This document shows positions 7,999 through 15,539 of a stretch of DNA of 64,000 nucleotides, one piece after another. The stretch spans positions 28,924-92,923 of the forward strand of contig JAAVJQ010000014.1 of assembly GCA_012038135.1 (NCBI GenBank). Direction: 5' to 3'. The notes below the pieces were generated by a model. The model saw only the letters and a list, made by a program, of their open reading frames with translations, searched no databases and was not told the origin of the DNA. Within the stretch, counting starts at the first letter, position 1; each line of letters begins with the position of its first letter. This DNA comes from Salinimicrobium nanhaiense. Its GTDB lineage: Bacteria > Bacteroidota > Bacteroidia > Flavobacteriales > Flavobacteriaceae. The position numbers were made by a program, and so were the translations under genes.

Positions 7999-8448
7999 AT
8001 GACCACACTTCAACCCGGCGATAAGGCGCCAAAATTTTCAGCAAAAGATCAGGATGGCAATTTGCATAAGCTCGAAGACTATTCAGGAAAAAAACTGGTA
8101 GTCTTCTTTTATCCCAAAGCCAGCACTCCCGGCTGTACTGCAGAGGCCTGTAATCTTCGCGATAACTGGGAAACTTTTAAAGCCCGGGGATACGAGATCC
8201 TTGGAGTAAGTGCTGACTCTCAAAAGCGACAGCAGAATTTTAAAGATAAATATGAATTGCCTTTCCCTTTATTAGCAGACGAGGACAAGGACGTGATCAA
8301 CGCTTTTGGGGTTTGGGGACCTAAAAAGTTTATGGGCAAGGAATATGACGGCATTCACCGTACCACTTTTGTGATAGACGAGGATGGAAAGATCAAGGAT
8401 GTTATCTCAAAGGTGAAGACGAAAGAACACGCCTCACAGATCTTATAA
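7999..8448 (+). CDS. bcp: Thioredoxin-dependent peroxiredoxin (BCP/PrxQ)
   Basis: A 149-residue PrxQ-type peroxiredoxin that reduces hydrogen peroxide and organic peroxides using thioredoxin. The motif KASTPGCTAEACNLRD contains the peroxidatic Cys (about residue 47) and the resolving Cys five residues later, as in atypical two-Cys PrxQ enzymes. The thioredoxin fold begins with the family phrase GDKAPKFSAKDQDGN. It is divergent from nth, with its own TAACTTTG element. Pairing an oxidative DNA-damage glycosylase with a peroxidase suggests a shared oxidative-stress theme, but nothing in the sequence shows co-regulation. Confidence 0.95.
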   Translation: MTTLQPGDKAPKFSAKDQDGNLHKLEDYSGKKLVVFFYPKASTPGCTAEACNLRDNWETFKARGYEILGVSADSQKRQQNFKDKYELPFPLLADEDKDVINAFGVWGPKKFMGKEYDGIHRTTFVIDEDGKIKDVISKVKTKEHASQIL

Positions 8449-8455
8449 AGGTCTA

Positions 8456-8582
8456 AGGTTTAAGAAATAAGGAATAACTGGAAATTGAATATCTTGTAAT
8501 GAATATTGGATAAGGAATATGAAGAACAAATTATGATGTACTTCCGCAATCCTGAATCTTGAATTTTAAATCCTGAATCCAT
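8456..8582. repeat. Degenerate heptamer repeat region
   Basis: The gap between the convergent bcp and DUF4258-like genes has a 7-bp period. The clearest part is 8548-8582: AATCCTG, AATCTTG, AATTTTA, AATCCTG, AATCCAT. The preceding ~90 bp contains related AT-rich units such as AAGGAAT and TAAGGAA. It has no coding potential. Confidence 0.65.
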
Positions 8583-8640
8583 TTATTTCTCAAATCCAGT
8601 CTTGGTTCTTATTTCTTGAAGCAGCGGTCCTGGTTCTTTT

Positions 8641-9012
8641 TTATTTTTTCCAGATCTTTTGAAGGGTGGCGACTGAATCACAATTCTCAAAAAGCAATTC
8701 CAGATCTCCGGAGGCTGTGCTGCCGGTAACCAGGTAGGTTTTACAGGAATCCAGATCTGTATTACTACGGCTGAAGTTGATATCCCCTTTATGAAGGGCA
8801 GTGGTAATGGAGGCAGTATCGATTTCAAGTTGTTGAATTTGAGCCAGAGCTTCTTCAGAATAAGCTCTTTCTTTGATCCGGATATTTTTCAGGACCCGGG
8901 AATCCATCCCATAAGCACAGGAAGTTTTCTTTCCGCTAAGGAAGAAGGCTAATATAATAAGTCCAATGGCAAAACCTCCAAGGTAATAGCCAAGTCTGTG
9001 AATAAATTTCAT
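8641..9012 (-). CDS. Membrane-anchored DUF4258-like protein
   Basis: A 123-residue protein with one N-terminal transmembrane helix (LGYYLGGFAIGLIILAFFL) and a small extracytoplasmic domain. The soluble part has a conserved-looking start (CAYGMDSRVLKNIRIKERAYS), a central segment (ITTALHKGDINFSRSNTDLDSCKTY) and an ending with ENCDSVATLQKI. I associate this pattern with DUF4258 proteins of Flavobacteriia, from memory. Three Cys in the soluble part could form a disulfide. It starts 6 bp after the end of ald on the same strand, so it is probably in the ald operon. Function unknown. Confidence 0.7.
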   Translation of the reverse strand: MKFIHRLGYYLGGFAIGLIILAFFLSGKKTSCAYGMDSRVLKNIRIKERAYSEEALAQIQQLEIDTASITTALHKGDINFSRSNTDLDSCKTYLVTGSTASGDLELLFENCDSVATLQKIWKK

Positions 9013-9018
9013 GAGGGT

Positions 9019-10218
9019 TTAAAAAATAAGGAGGTTGATATCCCGGTAAGAGAGATCGAACCAGTCTGCAATAGATTTGTTCGTTAAAATTCCGTGGTAA
9101 AAGTACAAACCATTTCGCAGACCTTTGTCAAAACGCAGTGTATTTTCAAGTCCGCCCTGTTCTGCAATATGAAGCAGGTAGGGAGTAAAAATATTGCTGA
9201 TAGATAGGGATGAAGTACGGGCGTATCTGGAAGGAATATTGGGAACGCAGTAATGTACAACTCCGTGTTTTACATAGGTGGGTTTATCGTGGCTGGTGAT
9301 CTCACTGCTTTCAAAGCAGCCACCCATATCGATACTAACATCAATAATAACAGCACCTTTTTTCATGCTTTCAACCATGGCTTCTGTAACCAGAATAGGG
9401 GAGCGGTTCTTTCCTCTTACAGCCCCTATGACCACATCACTTCTTTTAAGGGCTTTAATAAGGTTCTTTGGCTGAATGGTGGAAGTATGTAACGGCCGAC
9501 CAAGATTGGCCTGTACTGCCCTTAAACGTGTAAGGGAATTGTCAAAGATCTTAATATTTGCTCCCAGACCCAAGGCAGAACGGGCTGCAAATTCTCCAAC
9601 GGTACCGGCACCAAGAATGGTAACTTCAATTGGAGGAACACCGCTAATATTTCCAAACATGAGTCCGTTTCCTGCCGGATTATTACTCATGATCTCTGAC
9701 GCTATTAATATAGAAGCTGTTCCGGCTATTTCGCTCAAGGCTCTAACTGCAGGGTAGGTTCCGTCATCATCCCGTATGAATTCAAAAGCGAGAGCGGTGA
9801 TGCGTTTGGAGGCGAGCTTTTGAAAATAGTTTTTTTGCTGAGTCTTTAGTTGCAGTGCAGAAATGATCGTAGTCTGCGGATTCATCATCTCCAGTTCCTC
9901 TACCGTAGGAGGTTCGACTTTAAGGATCATTGGGCAGGAGAAGACTTTTTTGGTGTCGCCGGTGATTTCGGCCCCGGCTTCGGAATAATCTTTATCGCTG
10001 AATTTTGCCCCGGCCCCGGCTCCGTTTTCAATGAGTACCCGATGTCCATGAGCTGTGAGTGCTGCAACAGCATCGGGGCTCAGGCAAATACGTTTTTCCT
10101 GGTATGCGTTCTCTTTGGGAATGCCAATAAATAACTGGCCTTTGTGTTTATAAACCTCCAGGGTCTCCTCCTGGGGTATTAATTGTTCTTTGGTGAAAGG
10201 AGAAGCTTGTTGAGTCAT
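9019..10218 (-). CDS. ald: Alanine dehydrogenase
   Basis: A 399-residue member of the alanine dehydrogenase / pyridine nucleotide transhydrogenase alpha family, converting L-alanine, NAD+ and water to pyruvate, ammonia and NADH. The N-terminal catalytic domain has the family phrase FIGIPKENAYQEKRICLSPD (substrate-binding Arg and Lys), and the Rossmann domain has VTILGAGTVGEFAARSALGLG. It is longer at both ends than the classical ~370-residue enzyme, as often in Bacteroidota. It starts 42 bp after the membrane protein gene upstream and is followed 6 bp later by the DUF4258-like gene. A transhydrogenase-like role is less likely because no beta subunit is nearby. Confidence 0.92.
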   Translation of the reverse strand: MTQQASPFTKEQLIPQEETLEVYKHKGQLFIGIPKENAYQEKRICLSPDAVAALTAHGHRVLIENGAGAGAKFSDKDYSEAGAEITGDTKKVFSCPMILKVEPPTVEELEMMNPQTTIISALQLKTQQKNYFQKLASKRITALAFEFIRDDDGTYPAVRALSEIAGTASILIASEIMSNNPAGNGLMFGNISGVPPIEVTILGAGTVGEFAARSALGLGANIKIFDNSLTRLRAVQANLGRPLHTSTIQPKNLIKALKRSDVVIGAVRGKNRSPILVTEAMVESMKKGAVIIDVSIDMGGCFESSEITSHDKPTYVKHGVVHYCVPNIPSRYARTSSLSISNIFTPYLLHIAEQGGLENTLRFDKGLRNGLYFYHGILTNKSIADWFDLSYRDINLLIF

Positions 10219-10260
10219 AATTGGTCGATCACAAAGATAAAATTACGACTTTTATAATAA

Positions 10261-10860
10261 TTAGAGTTTGACGTAATATTCTTCCTGGATATCTTCAACC
10301 TCAGCTTCTTCCCGGTACTCTTTGATCTCATTATATTCTTTGTCTGAAAAAGGGGAAAAGGGGGAAATGTTTTCCCGTTCTATTTCGGAAAGATCAATTC
10401 CATAAATGCGATCAAAAATTTTAATTCTTATTAGGTAAACAATGGATAGAACTGCAATAAAAAATGGAGCCAAATATATTAGCTGGTTTGTGTCAATTGC
10501 ACCTCCCACAGTCGATACATCTTCATATACTGCAGAAACAAGCTGATATCCATACATTACTGTTGGAACCAAGATAACATGGTACCACCAGTGTTTACAG
10601 GTGAAAAACCATATTAGTAGGAGGTACAATGGTATGATTTTACCCAGAAAAGTCCAGGCTGCAGTCATAACACTCTGAAAAGCTCTACTCTCGTACTTAA
10701 AAAAAGAATTTTCCCAGACCGAACCGGTTGGGAAAATTTCATATAAATAAAATAAATATGGTGAAGTTGCAATACAAACGGCTATGATGCTACCCGTTAG
10801 TAGGAATTTTGATCGCCCGTGCGTCAATTGCTGTTTTCTTGATATCATTTTTGTTGTCAT
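10261..10860 (-). CDS. Polytopic membrane protein of unknown function
   Basis: A protein of ~199 residues with about four transmembrane segments: KFLLTGSIIAVCIATSPYLF, a helix around FLGKIIPLYLLLIWFF, WYHVILVPTVMYGYQLVSAV and LIYLAPFFIAVLSIVYLI. An acidic cytoplasmic tail follows (EIKEYREEAEVEDIQEEY). The motif FFTCKHWWYHV between helices 2 and 3 is distinctive. The start is taken as ATG 10860 (MTTKMISRKQQ); a TTG 36 bases upstream is less likely. The first 71 bp overlap, in another frame, the small signal-peptide gene at 10790-10933, so translation is probably coupled to it. It lies between tsaE and ald. Function unknown. Confidence 0.75.
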   Translation of the reverse strand: MTTKMISRKQQLTHGRSKFLLTGSIIAVCIATSPYLFYLYEIFPTGSVWENSFFKYESRAFQSVMTAAWTFLGKIIPLYLLLIWFFTCKHWWYHVILVPTVMYGYQLVSAVYEDVSTVGGAIDTNQLIYLAPFFIAVLSIVYLIRIKIFDRIYGIDLSEIERENISPFSPFSDKEYNEIKEYREEAEVEDIQEEYYVKL

Positions 10861-10933
10861 TATCTGTAGTAGTTGATACAAAGAAAGTTGCTCCAAAGAT
10901 AGAAACTGCTAGAAGTACGGCTTTAATTTTCAT
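10790..10933 (-). CDS. Small exported peptide overlapping the membrane protein gene
   Basis: ATG at 10933 to TAG at 10790-10792 encodes 47 residues. Residues 1-20 are a good signal peptide (MKIKAVLLAVSIFGATFFVS), followed by a polar tail (TTTDNDNKNDIKKTAIDARA and IKIPTNG). A TAnnTTTG promoter element sits 47 bp upstream of the start. It is the first gene after the tsaE region and overlaps the next gene by 71 bp in a different frame. Because the tail is polar and short it may be released to the periplasm, or serve mainly as a leader frame for the downstream gene. Function unknown. Confidence 0.55.
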   Translation of the reverse strand: MKIKAVLLAVSIFGATFFVSTTTDNDNKNDIKKTAIDARAIKIPTNG

Positions 10934-10979
10934 GATAGTATGTTTTAAGGTTGTGTTTGTTTGTTTCGATTTGATGATT

Positions 10980-10987
10980 CAAACCTA
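10980..10987 (-). promoter_or_regulatory. -7 element for the small exported peptide gene
   Basis: The minus strand reads TAGGTTTG, an exact TAnnTTTG match. A start near 10973 gives a leader of about 40 nt. The rest of the gap up to tsaE (11215) is AT-rich, with no other feature I can support. Confidence 0.5.
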
Positions 10988-11215
10988 TAAAAAACTAACA
11001 CGTTAATTTTTAAAACATTATCCGTACTTTTGCCGGCTTTTTGGAGGAAAAATCTCTTTTCTCTTAAAATATTAAATTATAAATATTCTGGTTAAAATTA
11101 CTATAAATTCGTTTACCTGCTCCGTTATCTCTAAATATTCTTAAATATTTCGTAAAGCGGAAAGGCTTTTCAGACACTTCTCTTAAGAACCAAAATCTTC
11201 ATTTATTTTATTTAT

Positions 11216-11620
11216 TTAACATAATTTTAACTTTCTACTATCATTTTCCTGCACCAGAATTTCCACTTTTTGATACTCCTCTTCGATAAAATTTTCTATT
11301 TTTTGGGGCCATTCTATAAAATTCCAGGCTCCCGACTCTAAATATTCCTCAAATCCTATGTCCCAGGCTTCAGATTCATCCTTAATTCTATAGAAATCAA
11401 AATGGTTTACTGTTCCATTTGGAGTCTCATATACATTTACAAGGGAAAAAGTGGGACTGGAACCAATATCTTCGGCTCCTAACGACTTGAGAAGTGCTTT
11501 GATCAAAGTAGTTTTTCCGGCACCCATCTCTCCATAAAACAGGAGAGTTTTACTTTTGGACTTTTCCAAAAGCTCATGGGCAACAGCTTCAATTTCAGAC
11601 AGAAGGTAGCTTACTTCCAT
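11216..11620 (-). CDS. tsaE: tRNA threonylcarbamoyladenosine biosynthesis ATPase
   Basis: A 134-residue TsaE/YjeE protein, the ATPase that works with TsaB and TsaD to place t6A at position 37 of ANN-decoding tRNAs. The P-loop LLFYGEMGAGKTTLIKAL is at residues ~26-43; SSPTFSLVNVYE and HFDFYRI are the switch and Walker B-like segments, and FIEWPQKIENF is the conserved C-terminal motif. It starts 45 bp after porX on the same strand, and the two are probably co-transcribed. Confidence 0.95.
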   Translation of the reverse strand: MEVSYLLSEIEAVAHELLEKSKSKTLLFYGEMGAGKTTLIKALLKSLGAEDIGSSPTFSLVNVYETPNGTVNHFDFYRIKDESEAWDIGFEEYLESGAWNFIEWPQKIENFIEEEYQKVEILVQENDSRKLKLC

Positions 11621-11665
11621 TCAAAAGTATTAAGATTTGGGGTGATAAATATAGTTAAATATTTG

Positions 11666-13216
11666 TTATCTAGGTGATAAGACTGCAAAAGGTATGATCA
11701 TTTCCTCCATGGAGACTCCTCCATGCTGAAAAGTATTCCTGTAGTAGCTTACATAATGATTGTAATTATTAGGATATGCAAAGAACAAGTCTCCCTTGGC
11801 AAAAATGAAGGAACTGCTCATATTTATTGAGGGGAGGTGAATAGACTTAGGATTAGTTGCCGCCAAAACATCCTTATCTTCATAAGTCAAACTCTTTCCT
11901 GTTTTGTACCGCAGGTTTAAACTGGTTTGCTTATCTCCAATCACCTTCGAAGGATTTTTAACATTAATGGTACCATGGTCTGTGGTGAGGATCAATTTGA
12001 ATCCGAGATTTTGAGCCTGCTGAATGATCTCCAGTAAAGGAGAATTCCGGAACCAACTGTGGGTTAAGGAACGATAAGATTTGTTCGTGGAAGCCAACTC
12101 CTTGATCACTTCCATCTCGGTCTTGGAGTGGGAAAGCATGTCCACGAAATTGTAAACAACAACTGTAAGATCATTGTCTTTCTGACTTCTGAAATTCTCT
12201 ACCAGTTTCTTCCCTGCCTTGAGGCTACTTATTTTATGATATTCATGTTTAATATTTTTCCCCAGTCTTTTTAACTGCGCCTGAAGAAATTCGGCCTCAT
12301 AGAGATTTTTTCCGCCTTCATCTGTGTCATTTTTCCAGTAATCAGGAAATAGCTTCTCCATATCGCTTGGCATAAGTCCAGAGAAGATCGCGTTCCGGGC
12401 ATATTGAGTGGCAGTAGGCAGGATGCTGTAAAAAGGGAATTCCTGTTCCTTTTTATAGTAGTTGTTGATCACGGGCTCAAAAGCCTTCCATTGATCATAT
12501 CGCATATTATCGATGACTACCAGGAGGGTGGGTTGCTTTTCACTGATCTCCGGCAGTATCTTTTCCTTGAATAAGGTGTGTGACATAATTGGAGCATCGG
12601 CATTCTTCTCAAACCAGCTTGCATAATTCTTGTCGATGAACTTACAGAACTGGGAATTGGCTTCAGTTTTTTGTGACTCCAGGATCTCAAACATTCCCGT
12701 GTCCTCTATATTTTCCAATTCCAGTTCCCAATAGATCAGCTTTTGATAAAGTTCAGCCCAACCCTCATAGGAATTGATCATAGCCATGTCCATTGAGATC
12801 TTTCGGAATTCCTGCTGATAACTGGAAGTGGTCTTTTCTGAAATTAACCGGGAATGGTCCAGGTTCTTTTTTATACTTAAAAGGATCTGGTTTGGATTGA
12901 CGGGCTTTATCAAATAATCTGCAATTTTGGAACCTATGGCTTCCTCCATAATATATTCCTCTTCGCTTTTTGTGATCATCACCACGGGCAGGTTTGCCTG
13001 CTTCTCCTTGATCTCCGAAAGTGTCTCCAGGCCAGAAAGCCCCGGCATGTTTTCATCCAGGAATACAATGTCAAAATTCTCTTTTTCTATTTCCTCCAAA
13101 GCCTCTGTTCCGCTTTGGCAGGTGGAAACTTTATAATTCTTGCTTTCCAGGAAAATTATGTGAGGTTTTAGCAGATCAATCTCGTCATCTACCCAGAGTA
13201 TTTTGATATCGTTCAT
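11666..13216 (-). CDS. porX: PorX-type response regulator with PglZ phosphatase domain
   Basis: A 516-residue two-domain regulator. Residues 1-120 form a CheY-like receiver with acidic pocket DDE, the phosphoacceptor Asp in DIVFLDENMPGLSG, and switch residues TKS and K in YLIKPVN. A helical linker leads to a PglZ (alkaline-phosphatase superfamily) domain from ~220 onward, with LLVVIDNMRYDQW and LPTATQYARNAIFSGLMP (the segment holding the nucleophilic Thr), then VVYNFVDMLSH and LILTTDHGT (metal ligands). In other Bacteroidota PorX acts with PorY and an ECF sigma factor to control type IX secretion, and its PglZ domain has been reported to cleave oligonucleotides. It is divergent from the HD-hydrolase gene, and its ATG overlaps the promoter region of that gene. 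Confidence 0.95.
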   Translation of the reverse strand: MNDIKILWVDDEIDLLKPHIIFLESKNYKVSTCQSGTEALEEIEKENFDIVFLDENMPGLSGLETLSEIKEKQANLPVVMITKSEEEYIMEEAIGSKIADYLIKPVNPNQILLSIKKNLDHSRLISEKTTSSYQQEFRKISMDMAMINSYEGWAELYQKLIYWELELENIEDTGMFEILESQKTEANSQFCKFIDKNYASWFEKNADAPIMSHTLFKEKILPEISEKQPTLLVVIDNMRYDQWKAFEPVINNYYKKEQEFPFYSILPTATQYARNAIFSGLMPSDMEKLFPDYWKNDTDEGGKNLYEAEFLQAQLKRLGKNIKHEYHKISSLKAGKKLVENFRSQKDNDLTVVVYNFVDMLSHSKTEMEVIKELASTNKSYRSLTHSWFRNSPLLEIIQQAQNLGFKLILTTDHGTINVKNPSKVIGDKQTSLNLRYKTGKSLTYEDKDVLAATNPKSIHLPSINMSSSFIFAKGDLFFAYPNNYNHYVSYYRNTFQHGGVSMEEMIIPFAVLSPR

Positions 13217-13221
13217 ATATG

Positions 13222-13229
13222 TATCTTTG
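13222..13229 (+). promoter_or_regulatory. -7 element of the HD hydrolase gene
   Basis: TATCTTTG fits TAnnTTTG, with TTTG at 13202-13205 about 16 bases upstream. A start near 13236 rules out the upstream TTG at 13203 and supports TTG 13257 as the translation start. Confidence 0.5.
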
Positions 13230-13256
13230 TTGACATTAATAAATAAAGAAATAAGC

Positions 13257-14486
13257 TTGCTTCAGGGAAACAAACTCAAGATTTTAAACGATCCAATTTA
13301 CGGATTTATTACGATACCCAATGAGCTGCTCTTTGGTATCATGGAGCATAAATATTTCCAAAGGTTACGGCGAATTTCTCAAATGGGCCTTTCTTACCTC
13401 GTGTATCCGGGAGCCCACCACACAAGGTTTCATCATGCCCTGGGATGTCTTCATCTCATGCAAAAAGCCGTTAGGGTACTGCGTTTGAAAGGAGTGGAGA
13501 TCTCTGCGGAAGAGGAGGAGGCACTTCAAATTGCCATTTTACTACATGATATAGGACACGGTCCATTTTCCCATGCTATGGAACACAGCATCGTGGAAGG
13601 AGTAAGTCATGAAACCATTTCCTTCCTTTTTATGGAGGAAATGAACCGGAAGTTTAACCAAAGATTAACTTTAGCTATTGAGATCTTCCGCGGAAAATAT
13701 CCCCGAAAATTTCTTTGTCAGCTTATTTCAAGTCAGATGGATATGGACCGGTTGGACTACCTGAAGCGGGATAGCTTTTATACTGGAGTAGCCGAAGGGA
13801 ACATCAACAGCGAAAGGCTTATAAGCATGCTCACCGTGGTGAATGATGAGCTGATGGTGGAGGAGAAGGGTATTTATTCTGTAGAAAAATTCCTGCTGGC
13901 CCGCCGACTTATGTATTGGCAGGTCTATCTGCATAAAACAGGAGTGGTTGCAGAGCAACTTTTGATAAGGGTACTTCAGCGGGCAAAGGAGCTGGTAAGT
14001 TCCGGCCGCAGCCTGTTTGGAAGTACTGCCTTAAATCACTTTTTAGAGAACCAGATCACGGCCGAAAATTTTTCCGGAGAAACCCTGCAGATCTTTGCCA
14101 GGCTTGATGACTACGATATACTTTCGGCCATGAAAGAATGGACTCATGACGAAGATTTTGTGCTGAGTAAGCTGTGTCAAATGATCATCAACAGGGACCT
14201 GTTAAAGGTAAAGCTGAAAAAAAGTCCGCCTTCAGAAGAAAGACTGGAAATTCAGCTTGAAAAGACCATGCAGCGATACGGCATCTCACGTGAAGAAGCA
14301 GGTTATTTTGTTTTCAGCGGTGATATTAGTAACCTGGCCTATAAACGGGAGGATGAGAAAATACATATCCTCTTTAAAAGCGGCAAGATCACCGATGTTA
14401 TAAAAGCATCAGACCACTTCAACCTCAAGGCACTCTCGAAGCCGGTGACCAAATATTATATCTGTTACCCTAAACCTAAAGATTAA
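13257..14486 (+). CDS. HD-domain phosphohydrolase
   Basis: A predicted metal-dependent (d)NTP phosphohydrolase of about 409 residues. The HD signature is complete: YPGAHHTRFHHALGC, then ILLHDIGHGPFSHAMEH (His-Asp pair) and DMDRLDYLKRDSFYTG (distal Asp). This arrangement is close to dGTP triphosphohydrolase-like and SAMHD1-like proteins, so deoxynucleotide hydrolysis is plausible but unproven. The frame is open to TTG 13203, but a promoter element at 13222-13229 makes TTG 13257 (MLQGNKLKILNDPIYGFI) the best start; family members usually begin just before KLKI. It is the first gene of the run leading into lpxD, 24 bp away, which has its own promoter element. Confidence 0.9.
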   Translation: MLQGNKLKILNDPIYGFITIPNELLFGIMEHKYFQRLRRISQMGLSYLVYPGAHHTRFHHALGCLHLMQKAVRVLRLKGVEISAEEEEALQIAILLHDIGHGPFSHAMEHSIVEGVSHETISFLFMEEMNRKFNQRLTLAIEIFRGKYPRKFLCQLISSQMDMDRLDYLKRDSFYTGVAEGNINSERLISMLTVVNDELMVEEKGIYSVEKFLLARRLMYWQVYLHKTGVVAEQLLIRVLQRAKELVSSGRSLFGSTALNHFLENQITAENFSGETLQIFARLDDYDILSAMKEWTHDEDFVLSKLCQMIINRDLLKVKLKKSPPSEERLEIQLEKTMQRYGISREEAGYFVFSGDISNLAYKREDEKIHILFKSGKITDVIKASDHFNLKALSKPVTKYYICYPKPKD

Positions 14487-14497
14487 CTCATTTTTTT

Positions 14498-14505
14498 TAC
14501 TTTTG
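14498..14505 (+). promoter_or_regulatory. -7 element directly before lpxD
   Basis: TACTTTTG fits TAnnTTTG and lies only 5 bp before the ATG, so the transcript would be leaderless or nearly so. Confidence 0.5.
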
Positions 14506-14510
14506 CCACA

Positions 14511-15539
14511 ATGAAATTCACAGCAGCGCAAATAGCAGGAATATTAGAAGGAGAGGTAGAAGGCGATCCCAATACCGAAGTTGATAAGCTGGCAAAGATC
14601 GAGGAAGGAACTGCAGGTTCTATTACCTTTTTAGCCAATCCAAAATATACTTCCTTTATTTATTCCACAAAGGCTTCCATTACCATTGTAGGGGAATCCT
14701 TCAAGGCAGAAGACGATATTTCCACTACCTTAATTAAGGTAAAGGATCCATATAATGCATTTTCTAAACTGCTGGAATATTATAATCAGGTGAAGCTCAA
14801 TAAATCGGGGATCGAGCAGCCCAGTTTTATTTCTGAAACCGCTACCTACGGGAAAAATATTTATCTGGGAGCTTTTTCCTATCTGGGAGACCAGGTGAAA
14901 ATTGGGGATAATGTAAAGATCTTTCCAAATACCTTTATTGGAGATAATGTGCAGATAGGAAATAATGTTGTCATATTTCCGGGAGCAAAGATCTATTCTG
15001 AAACTATTATTGGTAATGATTGTGTTATTCATGGTGGGGTGGTCATAGGTGCTGACGGATTTGGTTTTTCTCCCAACCAGGAAGGAGTTTATTCCAAAGT
15101 TCCGCAAATTGGAAATGTGATCATTGAAGATCATGTAGATATAGGCGCAGGAACCACCATAGACCGTGCTACACTTGGCTCAACCATTATTAGGAAAGGG
15201 GTGAAGCTGGATAATCAGATCCAGATCGCTCACAATGTTGAAATAGGAGAAAATACCGCCATTGCTGCCCAGACAGGAGTTGCCGGATCAACCAAGATCG
15301 GGAAGAACTGTCTAATAGGAGGGCAGGTTGGTATTGCAGGCCATATCCATATAGGAGACCGGGTGAAAGTGCAGGCACAGTCGGGAATTGGAAGAAATAT
15401 TAAAGATGATGAAATGATCCAGGGCTCACCGGCTATTGGATATAGTGAATACAATAAGGCCTACGTACATTTTAAACATTTACCCAAAATAGAAGACCGC
15501 TTAACCAAACTAGAAAAAAAACAATCTGATAATGGCTAA
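14511..15539 (+). CDS. lpxD: UDP-3-O-(3-hydroxyacyl)glucosamine N-acyltransferase
   Basis: LpxD (342 residues) adds the amide-linked 3-hydroxy fatty acid in lipid A synthesis. An N-terminal uridine-binding domain (MKFTAAQIAGILEGEVEGD; ITFLANPKYTSFIYSTKAS) is followed by a left-handed beta-helix of hexapeptide repeats from ~105 to 310 and a C-terminal helix (LPKIEDRLTKLEKKQ). The catalytic His lies in QIAHNVEIGENTAIAAQ. It overlaps the following lpxC-fabZ gene by 8 bp. A second, diverged lpxD lies 2.8 kb downstream in the same run; this copy, next to lpxC and lpxA, is the likely housekeeping enzyme. Confidence 0.95.
   Translation: MKFTAAQIAGILEGEVEGDPNTEVDKLAKIEEGTAGSITFLANPKYTSFIYSTKASITIVGESFKAEDDISTTLIKVKDPYNAFSKLLEYYNQVKLNKSGIEQPSFISETATYGKNIYLGAFSYLGDQVKIGDNVKIFPNTFIGDNVQIGNNVVIFPGAKIYSETIIGNDCVIHGGVVIGADGFGFSPNQEGVYSKVPQIGNVIIEDHVDIGAGTTIDRATLGSTIIRKGVKLDNQIQIAHNVEIGENTAIAAQTGVAGSTKIGKNCLIGGQVGIAGHIHIGDRVKVQAQSGIGRNIKDDEMIQGSPAIGYSEYNKAYVHFKHLPKIEDRLTKLEKKQSDNG

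Noticed and set aside
10809..11006. Plus-strand 65-codon frame with a hydrophobic start
   Set aside because: The opposite strand carries a better signal-peptide gene with a promoter element; the hydrophobic look of the plus frame is a reflection of it.
13203..13256. Upstream TTG start for the HD hydrolase
   Set aside because: A -7 promoter element lies at 13222-13229, inside this stretch, so it is probably not translated.
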